A stretch of DNA of 64,000 nucleotides from Amblyomma americanum. Taxonomy: Eukaryota; Arthropoda; Arachnida; Ixodida; Ixodidae. Made by a program: the position numbers and the translations under genes. The notes beneath the pieces are model-generated. The model saw nothing but the letters and a program-made list of their open reading frames with translations. It was not told the origin of the DNA and did no database searches. Numbering within the stretch: the first letter of the stretch is position 1; each line of letters opens with the position of its first letter. Where the stretch lies: assembly GCF_052857255.1 (NCBI RefSeq), contig NC_135505.1, positions 45,462,520 through 45,526,519 of the forward strand, read 5' to 3'. Below are positions 10,639 to 21,504 of the stretch, piece after piece.

Positions 10639-10806
10639 TCGTATTCAATGTATTTTCATTGCCTTTATGTTTTTCGTACTGTATACTTTCTTGTGCTGTG
10701 TTTTAATGTGTTTCGAATGTGTTCCGATGAGTCAATTTCTGTGAAAGTGTAACTGAACATGTGTTCAGAATTTTGTGTTGGCTATATGCTGCTGCCTTGT
10801 ACGGGC

Positions 10807-10900
10807 ATCAGGCACCCTCAAGCTGCCAATGGCAGCTTTTTTGCCTGATGACCCCCAACGAGTCGTTGGAAATAAAGTTTTGAATTGAATTGAATTGAAT
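10807..10900 (+). promoter_or_regulatory. LINE 3' end: nested stem-loops, poly(A) signal, (TTGAA)n tail
   Basis: Outer arms CATCAGGCA (10807-10815) and TGCCTGATG (10842-10850) enclose an inner stem AAGCTGCC/GGCAGCTT (10820-10838). A second stem CCAACGA/TCGTTGG lies at 10855-10869, directly before AATAAA (10871-10876), followed by TTGAA repeats. Such 3' structures are known to be recognised by the reverse transcriptase of several LINE clades; that role is inferred here. A second copy is at 39110-39203. Confidence 0.7.
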
Positions 10901-11335
10901 CATCATCATCATTTATTTCCCTTAAAGGCCTCAATGGGGCATTACATAAGGGGGGGGGAACAAATGGTAATAACGGGTCTCAAAGATAGAACACAAATAT
11001 AAATGTCAAGCACAAACAAACACAGTAAACGCATAGAAATTACCAAGACAATAAATAGGTAAATAAAAGGCATTCTACAGGAATTGAGGAGAGAAATAAG
11101 CAGTCAATAAGTGTTTAAATTTTACTGAGTTGGTTTTATTGACAATATCGTCAGGGAGTACATTCCACTGAACACTGAACACTGTTGCAATTAAACAAAC
11201 GTCGGGAGGATCTCAAGGGGGCAGAATAAGGCTCTCACGTAATTGCGGGAAATTATAATAAAGTTTGTGAAATAGGCAAAGTCTTGCTATCTTACGTCGT
11301 GATGACAAGGGGGTTGGACCAATGGAAGATTTGAT
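10901..11335 (-). pseudogene. CR1-like LINE 3' end, minus strand
   Basis: The minus strand reads ARLCLFHKLYYN, then VEWNVLPDDIVNKTNSVKF and a stop, the usual C-terminal end of a CR1/Jockey-type ORF2 (RLSLLHKIYY...WNNLP). A 3' UTR follows, ending GGGAAATAAATGATGATGATGA. It lies tail to tail with the intact LINE, sharing the border at 10900/10901. It is 5' truncated. Confidence 0.7.
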
Positions 11336-11359
11336 ATTAGTAACTAGTGAACATATTAA

Positions 11360-12745
11360 AAGATGAAGGTATCGGTGATGACGTCATTGATTTCCTACAA
11401 GAATTATCGCAAGAAAATAAAGTTTAATTCACATGGGAATGAATTGCGAGGAGAACTGTCGAGGTACACAAAGGATTGAGGCAAGGTTGTCATCTATCAC
11501 CGCGGTCGTTCATGCTTTGCATGATAAGTACGGAAAGAAGGCTACAAGGAAGAAATCTAGGTTTTAATCTGTCGTACATATTAGGCGCAAAAGTTGCTGA
11601 GCAACGACTACCGGGTTTAAAGAATGCAAATAATATTGTACTGTTAGCTGATAACCAGGGACATTTGCAAACTCTGGTTAACTGCTGTGGAGATGAAGGA
11701 GACCGTCTAAATGCTAGTTTTAGCGCAGCCAAGTCAGGCGTGATGATTTTCAATAATACAACTGATCTGGTGTTTACAATACAAGGCCATGAAATATCCC
11801 GAGTGGCCGAATACAAATATCTCGTGGTATGGGTAAACGAAGGGGAGATGTACACAGAAAATAACGAATGGTCTCTCATAGCAAAAGGGCGAAGAGATGA
11901 CGGGATAATTAAACATAGGGAATTGTGGGGCACAACAAATATGAAGTGCTGAGAGGTATTTGGAAATGAATAATGGTGCCGGGGCTTCCTTTCTGTAATA
12001 CGGCTCTGTACTTAGGGGCAGAGGTTCAGTCCGGATTAGAAGTGAACAAGAGAGCTGTCGGAAGATCAGCACTTGGTGCCCACTAGAAAACCACAAGCCA
12101 GGCAGTACAGGGGGATAACGGCTGGGAATCGTTCGAAGCACGGGAAGCTCAGAGTAAAATACTATACGAAGAATGCCTGAGGAAATGGGGCGATAACAGG
12201 TGGCCAGCTAAGGTATTTAAATACCTATACAGAAAGAGCGTTGACTCACAGTGGCGAAAGAGAGCTAGAAAGCTAACCAGCAATTATGCCAGACACGAGG
12301 ACGGAGAAAGAAGTCATTAAGCGACAGGTTTAAAACACGGAAGTAAAAAATTGTAGAAATTCAATGGAAAAGAAGCATAGTGTAGGACTACATCTATACT
12401 GGAAAAAGCATATCAGAAAGGAAGCGTTTTATGATAAATCAAGAGGCAGTGCCCTACTCTTTGATGAAGCTAAGACAGGTTGTCTTAGAGCGCACAGCTA
12501 CAAAAAAAATTAGCGAATATGAGGAGATGACACATGTGCTGTCTGTGGTAAATCTGTAAAAACAATAGCACACCTCATACTAAAACGTGATTGTACCCAT
12601 CCCTAAGTTGGTGCAGGCACAGTCACTCTTCCTGAGGCCCTAGGGTTTAGAGATAACAAACGTCACGTAAATAAATCTGCGGTGGAAATTAGCAAAAAGC
12701 GATTGGAGGATTCGTGGCTCAAAAGCAGAGAGGTGACATAAGGTT
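11360..12745 (+). pseudogene. LINE ORF2 3' half (RT palm to C-terminus), degraded
   Basis: The plus strand shows LRQGCHLSPRSF, the reverse transcriptase (R)QGC.LSP block. Then NANNIVLLADNQ follows, where the catalytic A/YADD is decayed to NANN, then EYKYLVVWVNEGE and a thumb region. Past many stops it ends with CAVCGKS...AHLILKRDC and a Leu-Glu-Ala-Leu-Gly-Phe tail near 12640-12740. The family resembles the RT fragment at 5940-6130. It is inactive because of stops and the lost Asp pair. Confidence 0.75.
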
Positions 12746-12917
12746 AAACGTGTAGGACGACATATTTAAAGAAAATGGCGAATTCTAATAACTTACAACG
12801 CATTTAAACAAAAATAACCAAAAAAAGGAGAGCACGATGGCAATCGCCGTCACCATGTTTCAAACGGGACGCTCCTAGCTTCCATACATCAACGATGCAG
12901 TTATTTAGGCCTAAGAG

Positions 12918-13118
12918 CTTGAATAATAATAATTGGTTTTTTGGCCAAAGGAAATGGCGCAGTATCTGTCTCATATATCGTTGGACACCTGAACCGCGCC
13001 GTAAGGGAAGGGATAAGGGAGGGAGGGAAAGAGGAAAGGGAGAAGAAGGTGCCGTAGTGGAGGGCTCCGGAATAATTTCGACCACCTGGGGATCTTTAAC
13101 GTGCACTGACATCATCGC
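12918..13118 (-). mobile_element. SINE fragment (same 3' body as 4101-4415)
   Basis: The minus strand carries GTCAGTGCACGTTAAAGATC, then CCAGGTGGTCGAAATTATTC, GGAGCCCTCCACTACGGCAC, a purine/pyrimidine-skewed stretch, GCGGTTCAGGTGTCC and CGCCATTTCCTTTGG, ending in an AATTATTATT tail. The tRNA head is missing, so the copy is 5' truncated. Confidence 0.75.
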
Positions 13119-14242
13119 GAAATTGTTAGAAAAACAGGGGCTAGTTTTTACCCCCGCGTCTGGGCGAGAGTGTGGGAAATAAAGGGTAACCTCTACCATT
13201 TCACCGAGATATTGCGCCGAAGAATCCAGCGGCGACATGCATTTATTCCGAAGCGATCCAGCGGGACGCCGTCATCTTGTCAGCGCATCCCGTAACGTGT
13301 CCATAGCACGCGCATGCTATCGTTTGTAGCGTGCGTTCGCCCGTAAAACGCTGCGAGATGCGTAGCATTTTGCGCATGCGCATTCGTTGCCCAGAGAGTC
13401 GCTGCGTACGCTAGCTCACTGAGTACGCCCAAATAAAAGTGCATATTTTCGCCCACACCCCCCCAAAAAAAACTATATTTAAGAATTGCTTAGTCTTCTC
13501 TGAAACACAGGTGTATACCCCTGGCTCATAACTACACAATTCGGGTCGACACAGCTTTGTAGAATTTTTATGCAAGAGAGCGTTTAACGGATACTTTTTC
13601 ACCTGTTTTAATCCGTTCATTTTTCGCTGCCCGTGCATCGACACCAGTAGAAAACTTGTGAAAACGATTATGCCTTTCTCTAGCAGGTTAATTGCCTCAG
13701 CAGCTTGCAGAGAGAAGGGAGCGGAAAGAAAATTCTGGGAGAGGGGGAGGGACACATAAGCTACACCTTAAGGGTATGATGCTTTAAAATGAATGGGCTA
13801 ATACCGATATATGTAGAATTGTTAATTAAACGACTCTGAATTAATTGATTCATCCCTGGGAGTCCTCATACCACATATGGCCAAGTAGAGCAGCGTTAAG
13901 CGATGAGCCATTAGCGCATCGCTTGGCCTCGTGGGGCTCGTATGACCCATGTTCCTCTTCCCAGGCATCTGTCACGACCATTCAATATTTTAGTGCCACA
14001 GTTGCCACTTTCCTCACAATCCGGTGGGCGGGATGTGATTACGCCTCAATATCACGTGATTTATGCTACTGGAGTGACCGCTTGCTCGGGCAGCTCCATC
14101 AGCGAGCTTCAAACTTTCACCGGCGCCGGACAACTTTTTCCGACATAGGAGTAATAAAGCTCTCACGTGAAGAAGATGCGGAATAAACGACTTGAAGATT
14201 TGGTGGGTCGGAGCAATCAGGATTGGAACAGACATCACCGTC
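13119..14242. other. No recognised gene
   Basis: Moderately GC-rich sequence with CGCATGCG-type runs at about 13300-13390, then AT-rich sequence. Frames of up to 114 codons occur on both strands, but none has a recognisable motif. It may be unannotated transposon sequence. Confidence 0.4.
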
Positions 14243-15542
14243 ATCATCAGCAGCCGTCTGAATACGCCCAGTGCAGAAAAAAGGTCTCTCCGATATCTCT
14301 CCAATTTACCCTGTCCTTTGCCAGCAGCGCCTATCCTATCCCCGCAAACTTCTCAATCTTATCCGCCCACCAAACTCTCTGCAGCCCCTTTCTATGCTTG
14401 CGTTCCCTTAGAATCGACTTCATTAACCTTAAAGACCAGCGGTTATCCTGCCTTTAAATTACATGCCCTTCCCAAGCCCATTTCTTCCTCTTGATTTCGA
14501 CTAGGATGTCATTAACACGTGTTTGATCTCTCACCCACTCTGCCCGCTTCTGGTCTCTTCACGTTACCACTATCATTTTTCTTTCCATAGCTCGCTGCGT
14601 TGTCCTTAACTTGCGTTGAACCCTTTCCGTTAGCCACCACGTTTCTGCCCCGTGGGTGAGTACCGGTTATATACAGCAGTTGAGTACTTTTTTCTCCAGA
14701 TATATTGGTAAACTGCCATATATAATCTGAGAACCTGAAATATGCACTCCAGCCCATTGATATTATTCAGGTTATTTCTATTTCATGATCCGGATCAGCG
14801 GTCACAATCTGCTCTAATTAGATATATTTTTTTATCACCTCCAGCATCTCCCTACCAGTTGTGAACTGCCGCCCCCTGGCTAGACTGCTGAACGTTATTT
14901 TCGCTTTCCGCATGTTAATTATTAGATCACCATACTGCTCTGCCGCTCCAACTCATTGATAATGCTTTGCAATTCATCTGCTGAGTGACTCAGCAAGGCA
15001 ATGTCATCAGCGCGTCGCCGATTTTTTAGGTATTCTTCATTAACTATTATCCCCAACTGTTCCCAATTCAGACATTGGAATATCTGCTGGAAACAGGTGC
15101 TAAATAGAATTGGCGAGATCGTGTATCCCTGCCTGGCGCCCTTCCTTATTGGAATTTTACTGCTGACTTTATGGAGAACTATTGCAGCCCTGCAGCTGCT
15201 ATAAATATCTTGCAGTATTTTCACATAAAGCTCTTCTACATCCTGATTCCGCAATGCATGCATGACTGCCGAGAATTCAACTGAGTCAAATACTTTCTCG
15301 TAATCAACAAATGCTATATATCGGGTTGGTTATATTCTGAGCATTTCTCTTTCACCGGATTGATAGTTTGGCTATGATCTGTTATGGAATATTCTTTTTT
15401 AAAAAGCATGCCACATCATTTGCTTGAGTGAAATTTGAGGTTTCTGTGACTCTATTAGCAATCCCCTTAGCAATTCTATCAGCCATTCCTTGTAGGCAAC
15501 AGACAGTGCACTGATCGGTCTCTAATTTTAAAAGTCTATGGC

Positions 15543-15784
15543 TGGTTTGATATGGTTTATGAGGGTTTAACGTCCCAAAGCGACTCAGGCTATGAGGGGC
15601 ACCGTAGTGAAGGGCTCTGGAAATTTTGACCACCTGGGGGTCTTTAACGTGCACTGACATCGCACAGTACACGGGCCTCTAGAATTTCGCCTCCATGGAA
15701 ATTCGACAGCCGCGGCTGGGATCGAACCCGCGTCTTTCGGGCCAGCAGCCGAGCGCCATAACCACTCAGCCACCGCGGCGGCTC
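15543..15784 (-). mobile_element. Ruka-type tRNA-derived SINE with 10-bp target-site duplication
   Basis: The minus strand has box A (TGGCTGAGTGG), box B (GGTTCGATCCC) and a body with AATTCTAGAGGCCCGTGTAC, GTGCACGTTAAAGACCCCCA and GGGACGTTAAACCCTCATAA. This matches the general form of the Ruka SINE described in Rhipicephalus ticks. It is flanked by identical AGTCTATGGC at 15533-15542 and 15785-15794. It interrupts the RTE ORF2 directly after the HKKGD block. The box A and box B sequences look intact. Confidence 0.92.
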
Positions 15785-16198
15785 AGTCTATGGCGTCTCC
15801 TTTCTTATGAATTAAGATAATAATAGCGTCCGCGAAGCTTCTGGTACGGTCGAGGTTGTAAGGCATTGCGTATACGGGGTGGCTAGTTTTTCTAGCACAA
15901 TCTCCTCTGCATCCTTCAACAGATCGGCTGTTCCTGATCCTCACAAGCTGCCTTCCCTTTTGCATTGCTCTTAAGGCTTACTTTACTTCCTCTTTCGTTA
16001 CTTATAGGACGACGCACAGCTGTTCGCTGATGTCTCTCTCATTAACGTTATGATTACGTTGGGTAGTGCAAAGATTTGGGTTGAACTCTTTGGCTAATTT
16101 AACTCTCTTATCCATATTGATAATGACACTGCCTTCTTTGTCTCCTAAGGCATACATCTGCTTTTTACCTATGCCTAGTTTACTCCTCGCCGCGTTTA

Positions 16199-16352
16199 GG
16201 CTACCTCCATTCTTTAGAGAATCCTCGATTCTTACCATATTAAACTTCCTTATTGCGGCTACCCTGCCTTTATGTGGCTACCTCCATTCTTTAGAGAATC
16301 ATCGATTCTTACCATATTAAACTTCCTTATTGCGGCTACCCTGCCTTTATGT
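16199..16352. repeat. 77-bp direct tandem repeat inside the RTE
   Basis: Two adjacent 77-bp units (16199-16275 and 16276-16352), each starting GGCTACCTCCATTCTTTAGA and ending CTGCCTTTATGT, differing at one visible base (ATCCTCG or ATCATCG). This is a local slippage or duplication within the RTE coding remnant. Confidence 0.95.
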
Positions 16353-16624
16353 ATTAATCTCGAGAGCTCTGCTAGTTCTATTTTGTATCGAGGGCTAGAC
16401 GCCTCCATGCTCTTTCGCCTCCTAATATAGCATGCCAGTATGCTCTCGAACTATCCTACTTTCTGCTTCAACGGCGGGCTCCGCAGTGAAAGCTTTAAGA
16501 TTATTATTCACTGTCTGAACATTCAGATTGTCTTCCTCAGTCAAAGCCGAATATCTGTTCTGCAGTGAAACGCTAAATTGATCTAGTTTCTAGTTTCTAC
16601 TAACTCCTTAATGGGCTTCCGACA

Positions 16625-17290
16625 GCGGGTGACTGGTGCCGCTCAGGCGCATAACCTCCAGCGTAAGGGCCGAGGTGAACGCTGTTCCCCTGTCAGATAA
16701 AACGATGGTGGGCGCACCGTGCAGAAGCACAATATTTTGGATAAAAAGGTTTGCAATTTCTTCAGCGGTACTACGGGGAAGAGGTTTAGTTTCACATATC
16801 GGCTGAGGCAGTCGGTGGCGACCTCAACGTAGCGGTTAAACAGTGAGGACTCCGGAAATGGGCCGACTGAGGTCATGCCGACTTAATGGAAGGGGACCTG
16901 AGGCGGATCAATAGTCTGCATTAGGCCGGCTGGCTTAGTCGGCGGCGTCTTGCGACGTTGGCACTCGAGGAAAGTTCTTAAGTAATGCTTCACAACTGCA
17001 GCAACCCTAGGCCTGTAGTACTTTTGCCGTATTCGTGCCAAAGTTCGACAAAAACCCAGGTGACCAGAATATTGGTCATCATGGCACGCCTGCAGGACTT
17101 CGTCGCGAAGAGCCGTAGGCACGACGAGCAGATAAACAGCTTCTGTCGGGCTGTAATTTTTCTTATACAGGATTCCGTCGCGTAAACAGAACGACGACAG
17201 TCCGCGTGAGAAGATTCTTTGGGGAAGACTGAGTGCTTCCGTCCAGATACTCCATGAGGGGCTGTAGCTCACTGTCGTCTATTCGGTGTT
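16625..17290 (-). pseudogene. Ty3/gypsy integrase (N-terminal zinc domain and core, truncated)
   Basis: The frame gives ACHDDQYSGHLGFCRTLARI, then YLRTFLECQRRK. The His pair of the HHCC zinc domain is present, but the first Cys of the expected C-x2-C is replaced, leaving a single Cys. The core begins with MTSVGPFPES and VATDCLSRYVKL (containing the catalytic Asp), then shifts frame near 16715. The second core block is only partly present before truncation near 16630. Integrases join element cDNA to host DNA; this copy cannot. Confidence 0.85.
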
Positions 17291-17293
17291 GAA

Positions 17294-17940
17294 TCAGAAC
17301 GGACGTGGAGATGGCGCCAAGAAAAACTGAATCGTCGTCGTGGTCAGCTCGGGGGTCCTCGATAGCAGCACGAGACAAACAGTCGGCATCACTGTGCTTC
17401 CTACCGGACTTATAAACGATGGTGACATCGAATTCCTGAAGTCTCCAGCCCACACAACGGCCAGGCATTCTTTTTCGGTGGTGGAATAGTTTGCCTCAGA
17501 TTGTGACAAGGTGCGGCTCGCGTATGCGATTACGCGTTCGAGACCATCCTGCCACTGCACAAGGACCGCACCGAGGCCGATGTTGGTGGCGTCTGTGTGC
17601 AGGACAGTGGCGGCCGACTCGTCGAAGTGTCCAAGAATGGGCGTACTTTGGAGACGAGTTCGGAGGACTTCAAAGACCTTCTGTTGCTCCAAGTCCCAGA
17701 AAAACGGTTCGGAATCTTCAGCGATCTGGGATAAGTTCTGTACAAAACGCCGATAATAGGCGCCGAGACCCAGAAAGCGGCGCACGCTTTGCTATCGGTG
17801 GGCACAGGAAAAGCAGATACGGCGGCTGTCTTATCGTGGTCGGGGCTAACCCCTTTAGGACTCACGATATGGCCCAGACACTTCAACTCTTGGAAAGCGA
17901 AGTGACACTTTTCGGACTTTAGGGAAAGACCGGCCGACAG
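17294..17940 (-). pseudogene. Ty3/gypsy RT thumb and RNase H
   Basis: Starting at the TIR insertion, the minus strand reads LSAGLSLKSEKCHF, CLGHIVSPKGVSPD, a frameshift, then RRFLGLGAYYRRFVQNLSQI. RNase H follows: LHTDATNIGLGAVL, RVIAYASRTLSQSEANYS and TEKECLAVVWA. A frameshift near 17470 separates the later GRKHSDADCLSRA linker. The TDA and TEKE motifs are those of gypsy RNase H. It is broken by frameshifts and by loss of its upstream RT half. Confidence 0.88.
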
Positions 17941-17946
17941 AATAGC

Positions 17947-20429
17947 CAAGGCGGATTTAAAGTGGTGGCGAAGGCTGGGCCGAAAAGTGGTTTAGCGCGA
18001 CTGCAGCACAACCAGAGGATGGGGGGGCAAAACACTCATATAAAGAAATGATAAAGTTACAAAATTGGAATGTAATCTGCCAATAGAAAAGAAAAAATAT
18101 ATTAGCACCTTGTTTTATGAAAGAGGTAAGTCATTTTATTAAAACCTGGCAAATTTTGTATTTTTGCAACACTCTTGACCTGCCCCCTACTCATGAGTGT
18201 GCGGTGCATTACAGCGCGTCTTTGCAGGCCTTGTTTCGATACCCGGCTAACTCGGCCACAGTGGCGGCAAGGCGGATTTATAGTGGTGGCGAAGGCTGGG
18301 CCGAAAAGTGGTTTAGCGCGACTGCAGCACAACCAGAGGATGGGGGGCAAAACACTCATATAAAGAAATGATAAAGCTACAAAATTGGAATGTAATCTGC
18401 CAATAGAAAAGAAAAAATATACTAGCACCTTGTTTTATGAAAGAGGTAAGTCATTTTATTAAAACCTGGCAAATTTTGTATTTTTGCAACACTCTTGACC
18501 TGCCCCCTATTCATGAGTGTGCGGTGCATTACAGCGCGTTTTTGCAGGCCTTGTTTCGATACCCGGCTAACCCGGCCACAGTGGCGATTTCTTATCGCCA
18601 GCTGTCTGCGATGGTGCGCCTGGTAAAGCGTATAAATTTAGCTCGCCGGTCTCAAAATGCTCCTTTTGCGAAGTTTTCGTCGTCCTTGCACGTCGCTTCT
18701 TTGTCACCGTTCGGTAAGATTTGCACCCCGCTGCACCGCTGCGGCAGTTTTCTCGGTTTTGTCGTTTCCTTCGGCGTGCGGCCAGTGCGAAGTCTTTTTC
18801 CGTCTTTGCACGCTTCGCGCTCTTCTTTTGAAGCGCTTAGCGCTTCATTTCAAGATGAGCTTGCGGCATGTGAAGAAACGATGCTCCGTGGTACACCAAG
18901 GCGGTACACTGCGACAGCGTGGATAGTACCATTGGTGTCACGCTACACCGATTCCCGCTGGACTTTCACAGGTGTGTCGTCTGCTCTAGGTATGCGCGAT
19001 AGCTTCGATATGGTTTCGCCGGGCTGTTCGCTCGTGTTTCATAGCTGTAACCCGTTCGTGCGTACTTGGCTTCATGTCTTTTTCAATGTATGGTATTTGC
19101 TCCTACGTTGAGCACGTTTGAGGGTGCTAAAGCTGGCTTTAACATTGCCTTGCAGATGTAAACGCACCTGCTATATTCTTTCAGCTGAAGAAATTAAATG
19201 TGAAGAATAATCCCAGTGTGCTCTATGGTCTGTTTGATGCGCCTACTTATGTCATGTTATGTTTGCTTCAATTGAAGCTGTCGTAGCATTGTTTTCTATA
19301 CTTTTCAATTTCCTAACTGACAACGTTCGTGGCACTTCAGGGCTTTTTCCTTCTGCACTGTGACTATTGAGATGATTAGCCAACTTAAACAATACTGCGT
19401 GTGCTGCCTGTGACATGTATTTTTTGTTTGTGTGCCAAGGGTGTGCTCTGTGACTGTATTTGTTTGGTTGCTGCAATAAACAATGAATATGAAACGATGA
19501 AAACCATACTTGCCGTACACTCTATTGCGAACTGTGCACTTGAGCCAGTGCTTTGTGCATCATAGCTTGCATCATACCTTGCTGTACTCAAAAGCTCTCA
19601 AAAGTACTAGCACCAGTATTTGCACTACGAATCATGCATGCTTCGCCAGTGTCTGGAAGTGTTGCTGCCTTTCTATGCTGCCCCTCCTTTACCAGTCACT
19701 TTCATTGCGTTCCCAATTGCACATTAACAAGGCCATAACTAGCAGGAACTCGAGCACATTTGCCTGGCAAAGGTTGGGGCGCGCTGAAAGGCAGCAACCT
19801 TCGAGAGGTACGGGCTCGAAAACGCGGATTTTACAGAAAGACCGCTTTATAATTCGCGCCAAAAGCATACGTATGCGTGACGTCATTCTACGTCACGTTT
19901 GCGTAGTTTGCCCCCCAAAATCCAGGGGGCGCTGGAGTGCCCACGAGCCGCCATTTTTTGGACCAATGGGCGTCTATGGAGCCTTCGCTACCAGTGTACA
20001 TCTACCTTGGTGGCGGGAGCTTACGAAGCGATTTCTTATCGCCAGCTGTCTGCGATGGCTGTCGCCAGTGTCTGGAAGTGTTGCTGCCTTTCTATGCTGC
20101 CCCTCCTTTACCAGTCATTTTCATTGCGTTCCCAATTGCACATTAACAAGGCCATAACTAGCAGGAACTCGAGCACATTTGACTGGCAAAGGTTGGGGCG
20201 CGCTGAAAGGCAGCAACCTTCGAGAGGTACGGGCTCGAAAACGCGGATTCTACAGAAAGACCGCTTTATAATTCGCGCCAAAAGCATACGTATGCGTGAC
20301 GTCATTCTACGTCACGTTTGCGTAGTTTGCCCCCCAAAATCTAGGGGGCGCTGGAGTGCCCACGAGCCGCCATTTTTTGGACCAATGGGCGTCTATGGAG
20401 CCTTCGCTACCAGTGTACATCTACCTTGG
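17947..20429. mobile_element. Non-autonomous TIR DNA element with duplicated ends, 2.48 kb
   Basis: It sits inside the gypsy RT with AATAGC on both sides (17941-17946 and 20430-20435). Removing it restores the reading VFEAI-LSAGLSL. The ends are inverted: CCAAGG(C/T)(G/A)GAT at the left and its complement ending CTACCTTGG at the right, with similarity reaching GCGAAGGCT (about 31 bp, imperfect). Left-end units of about 321 bp lie in tandem (17947-18267, then from 18268), and right-end units of 368 bp occur twice (19643-20010 and 20062-20429) around a 51-bp linker. The core has AATAAA near 19477 but no transposase motif that I recognise. The superfamily is unassigned. Confidence 0.8.
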
Positions 20430-20435
20430 AATAGC

Positions 20436-21504
20436 TTCGAACACAGCGCGCAGGCGTCTCAGGTGCTCTTAAACCGTATCACAGAAGATGACAACGTTGT
20501 CCAAGTACACAAGAGAGGACTGCCATTTCTGATCGGCAAGAACGGTATTCATCATTTGCTGGAAGGTTGTAGGAGCCGAGCACCGGCCGAAAGGGAGCAC
20601 CCGGAATTCGTACAAACCGACTGGTGTAATAAAGGCTGTCTTTTCCCGGTCGCGTTCGCGCACCTTGATTTGCAATAGTCGCTGCGTAAATCTAGCGATA
20701 AGAAGTACTTGTCGTGGCGCAGCCGATCCAGGGAGTCATCAATGCGCGACAGAGGATAAAATTATTTTTTGTGACTTTCTTTAAATGTCGGTAATCAAAG
20801 CAGAACCGTAGGGTTCCATCTTTCTTTGCAACTACAACAACAGGCGGCGCCCAAGGGCTCCTCGACGGCTGTATCACGTCGTCCTGGAGCATTTCTTGAA
20901 CTTGGAGGCGAATGGTATCACGCTCCTTTGAAGAGATCCGGTAAGGCGGCTGACATAACGGCCGCTGGTTGGCGTCGACTATAATTCGGTGCTTTGTGAG
21001 CGGTCTCTTCCTAACCTTAGAGGTCGAGGCGAAGCAGTCACAGAAAGACTTGATAACGCTTTTGAGGCGGCGTTTCTGACTAGGCGGGAGGTTCTGGTTC
21101 ACGCCAGTTTTTATGGAAGTGGTCGGTGCCTTCACTGATGCCGAGGCTTCGGACAAAGCGTGCTGTCCCGCGAATTCGCCGAGTTTTTCGAAATAACCAA
21201 TAACTGTTTTGCCAAACAAACACTGAGGTTTACAGCCAATATTGGTTACCAAGAGCTCGGTTCGGGCATTCTTCAGTCCTACAATTCCGCGAGCAAAACA
21301 GACTTGCCGACCAAGGAGCCGCGATATGTTGGTTTCAGCGATGCCACGAGTTCCAGTGATTTCGCAATCTGCGGTAATAAACATGCTAGCTCTCGACGTA
21401 ATTAATACGTGCTCGTCAAAGACGTGTAACTTAGTCCTGCGTGGCTCGGGATCGCCGTCAACAGGGGGTTGAGTGGAAAATGACACGACAAGTTCCTGAA
21501 GGTT
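20436..21504 (-). pseudogene. Ty3/gypsy reverse transcriptase (palm and fingers)
   Basis: The minus strand reads [10 protein letters not shown], a linker, SWAPP-type block [35 protein letters not shown], a frameshift, SLDLRS, another frameshift, TAFITPVGLYEFRVLPFG, TTFQQMMNTVLAD and LVYLDNVVIF. The catalytic YLDD is changed to YLDN, and there are frameshifts near 20764 and 20680. The domain is bounded by the TIR element on the left and the hairpin element on the right. Dead copy. Confidence 0.88.

Larger units (their letters stand above)
6134..10900 (+). mobile_element. Full-length CR1-group LINE with intact ORF1 and ORF2
   Basis: The element has, in order: a 5' region of 222-bp tandem units (6144-6871), a short leader, ORF1 (7015-7755), ORF2 (7774-10638), and a 3' UTR with two stem-loops, AATAAA at 10871 and a (TTGAA)n tail. 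Both reading frames are open end to end, and ORF2 keeps endonuclease and YADD reverse transcriptase motifs. It is the only retroelement in the window that looks potentially competent. The exact 5' end (about 6131-6144) and any target-site duplication are unclear. The tail abuts another LINE's 3' end in opposite orientation. Confidence 0.88.
14243..16610 (-). pseudogene. RTE-type LINE ORF2, 5' truncated, SINE-interrupted
   Basis: On the minus strand the order is: linker and N-terminal RT sequence (LGIGKKQMYALGDKEGS, about 16130-16190), ILIHKKGD (about 15800), a SINE insertion, then FDSVEFSAVMHALRNQDVEE, IRKGARQGYTISPILFS and RRADDIALLSHSADELQ (about 14960-15150). The C-terminal region with WAD..KF and GKD-type sequence lies at 14290-14500, ending at a CATCATCAT-type tail (TGATGATGA on the minus strand). 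(R)QG..ISP and ADD are RTE-clade reverse transcriptase blocks. Many stops make it inactive. Its 5' end abuts the truncated gypsy integrase. Confidence 0.8.

Noticed and set aside
18437..19111. 224-residue plus-strand frame inside the TIR element
   Set aside because: It starts in the repeated left-end unit, has no known domain and shows composition unlike a conserved protein. It may include remnants of an internally deleted gene, but I cannot support a product.
19510..20678. Frames of 215 and 259 residues with CVPNCTLTRP
   Set aside because: A THAP-like start was considered, but the Cys and His spacing does not continue and the frames are made of the duplicated right-end units.
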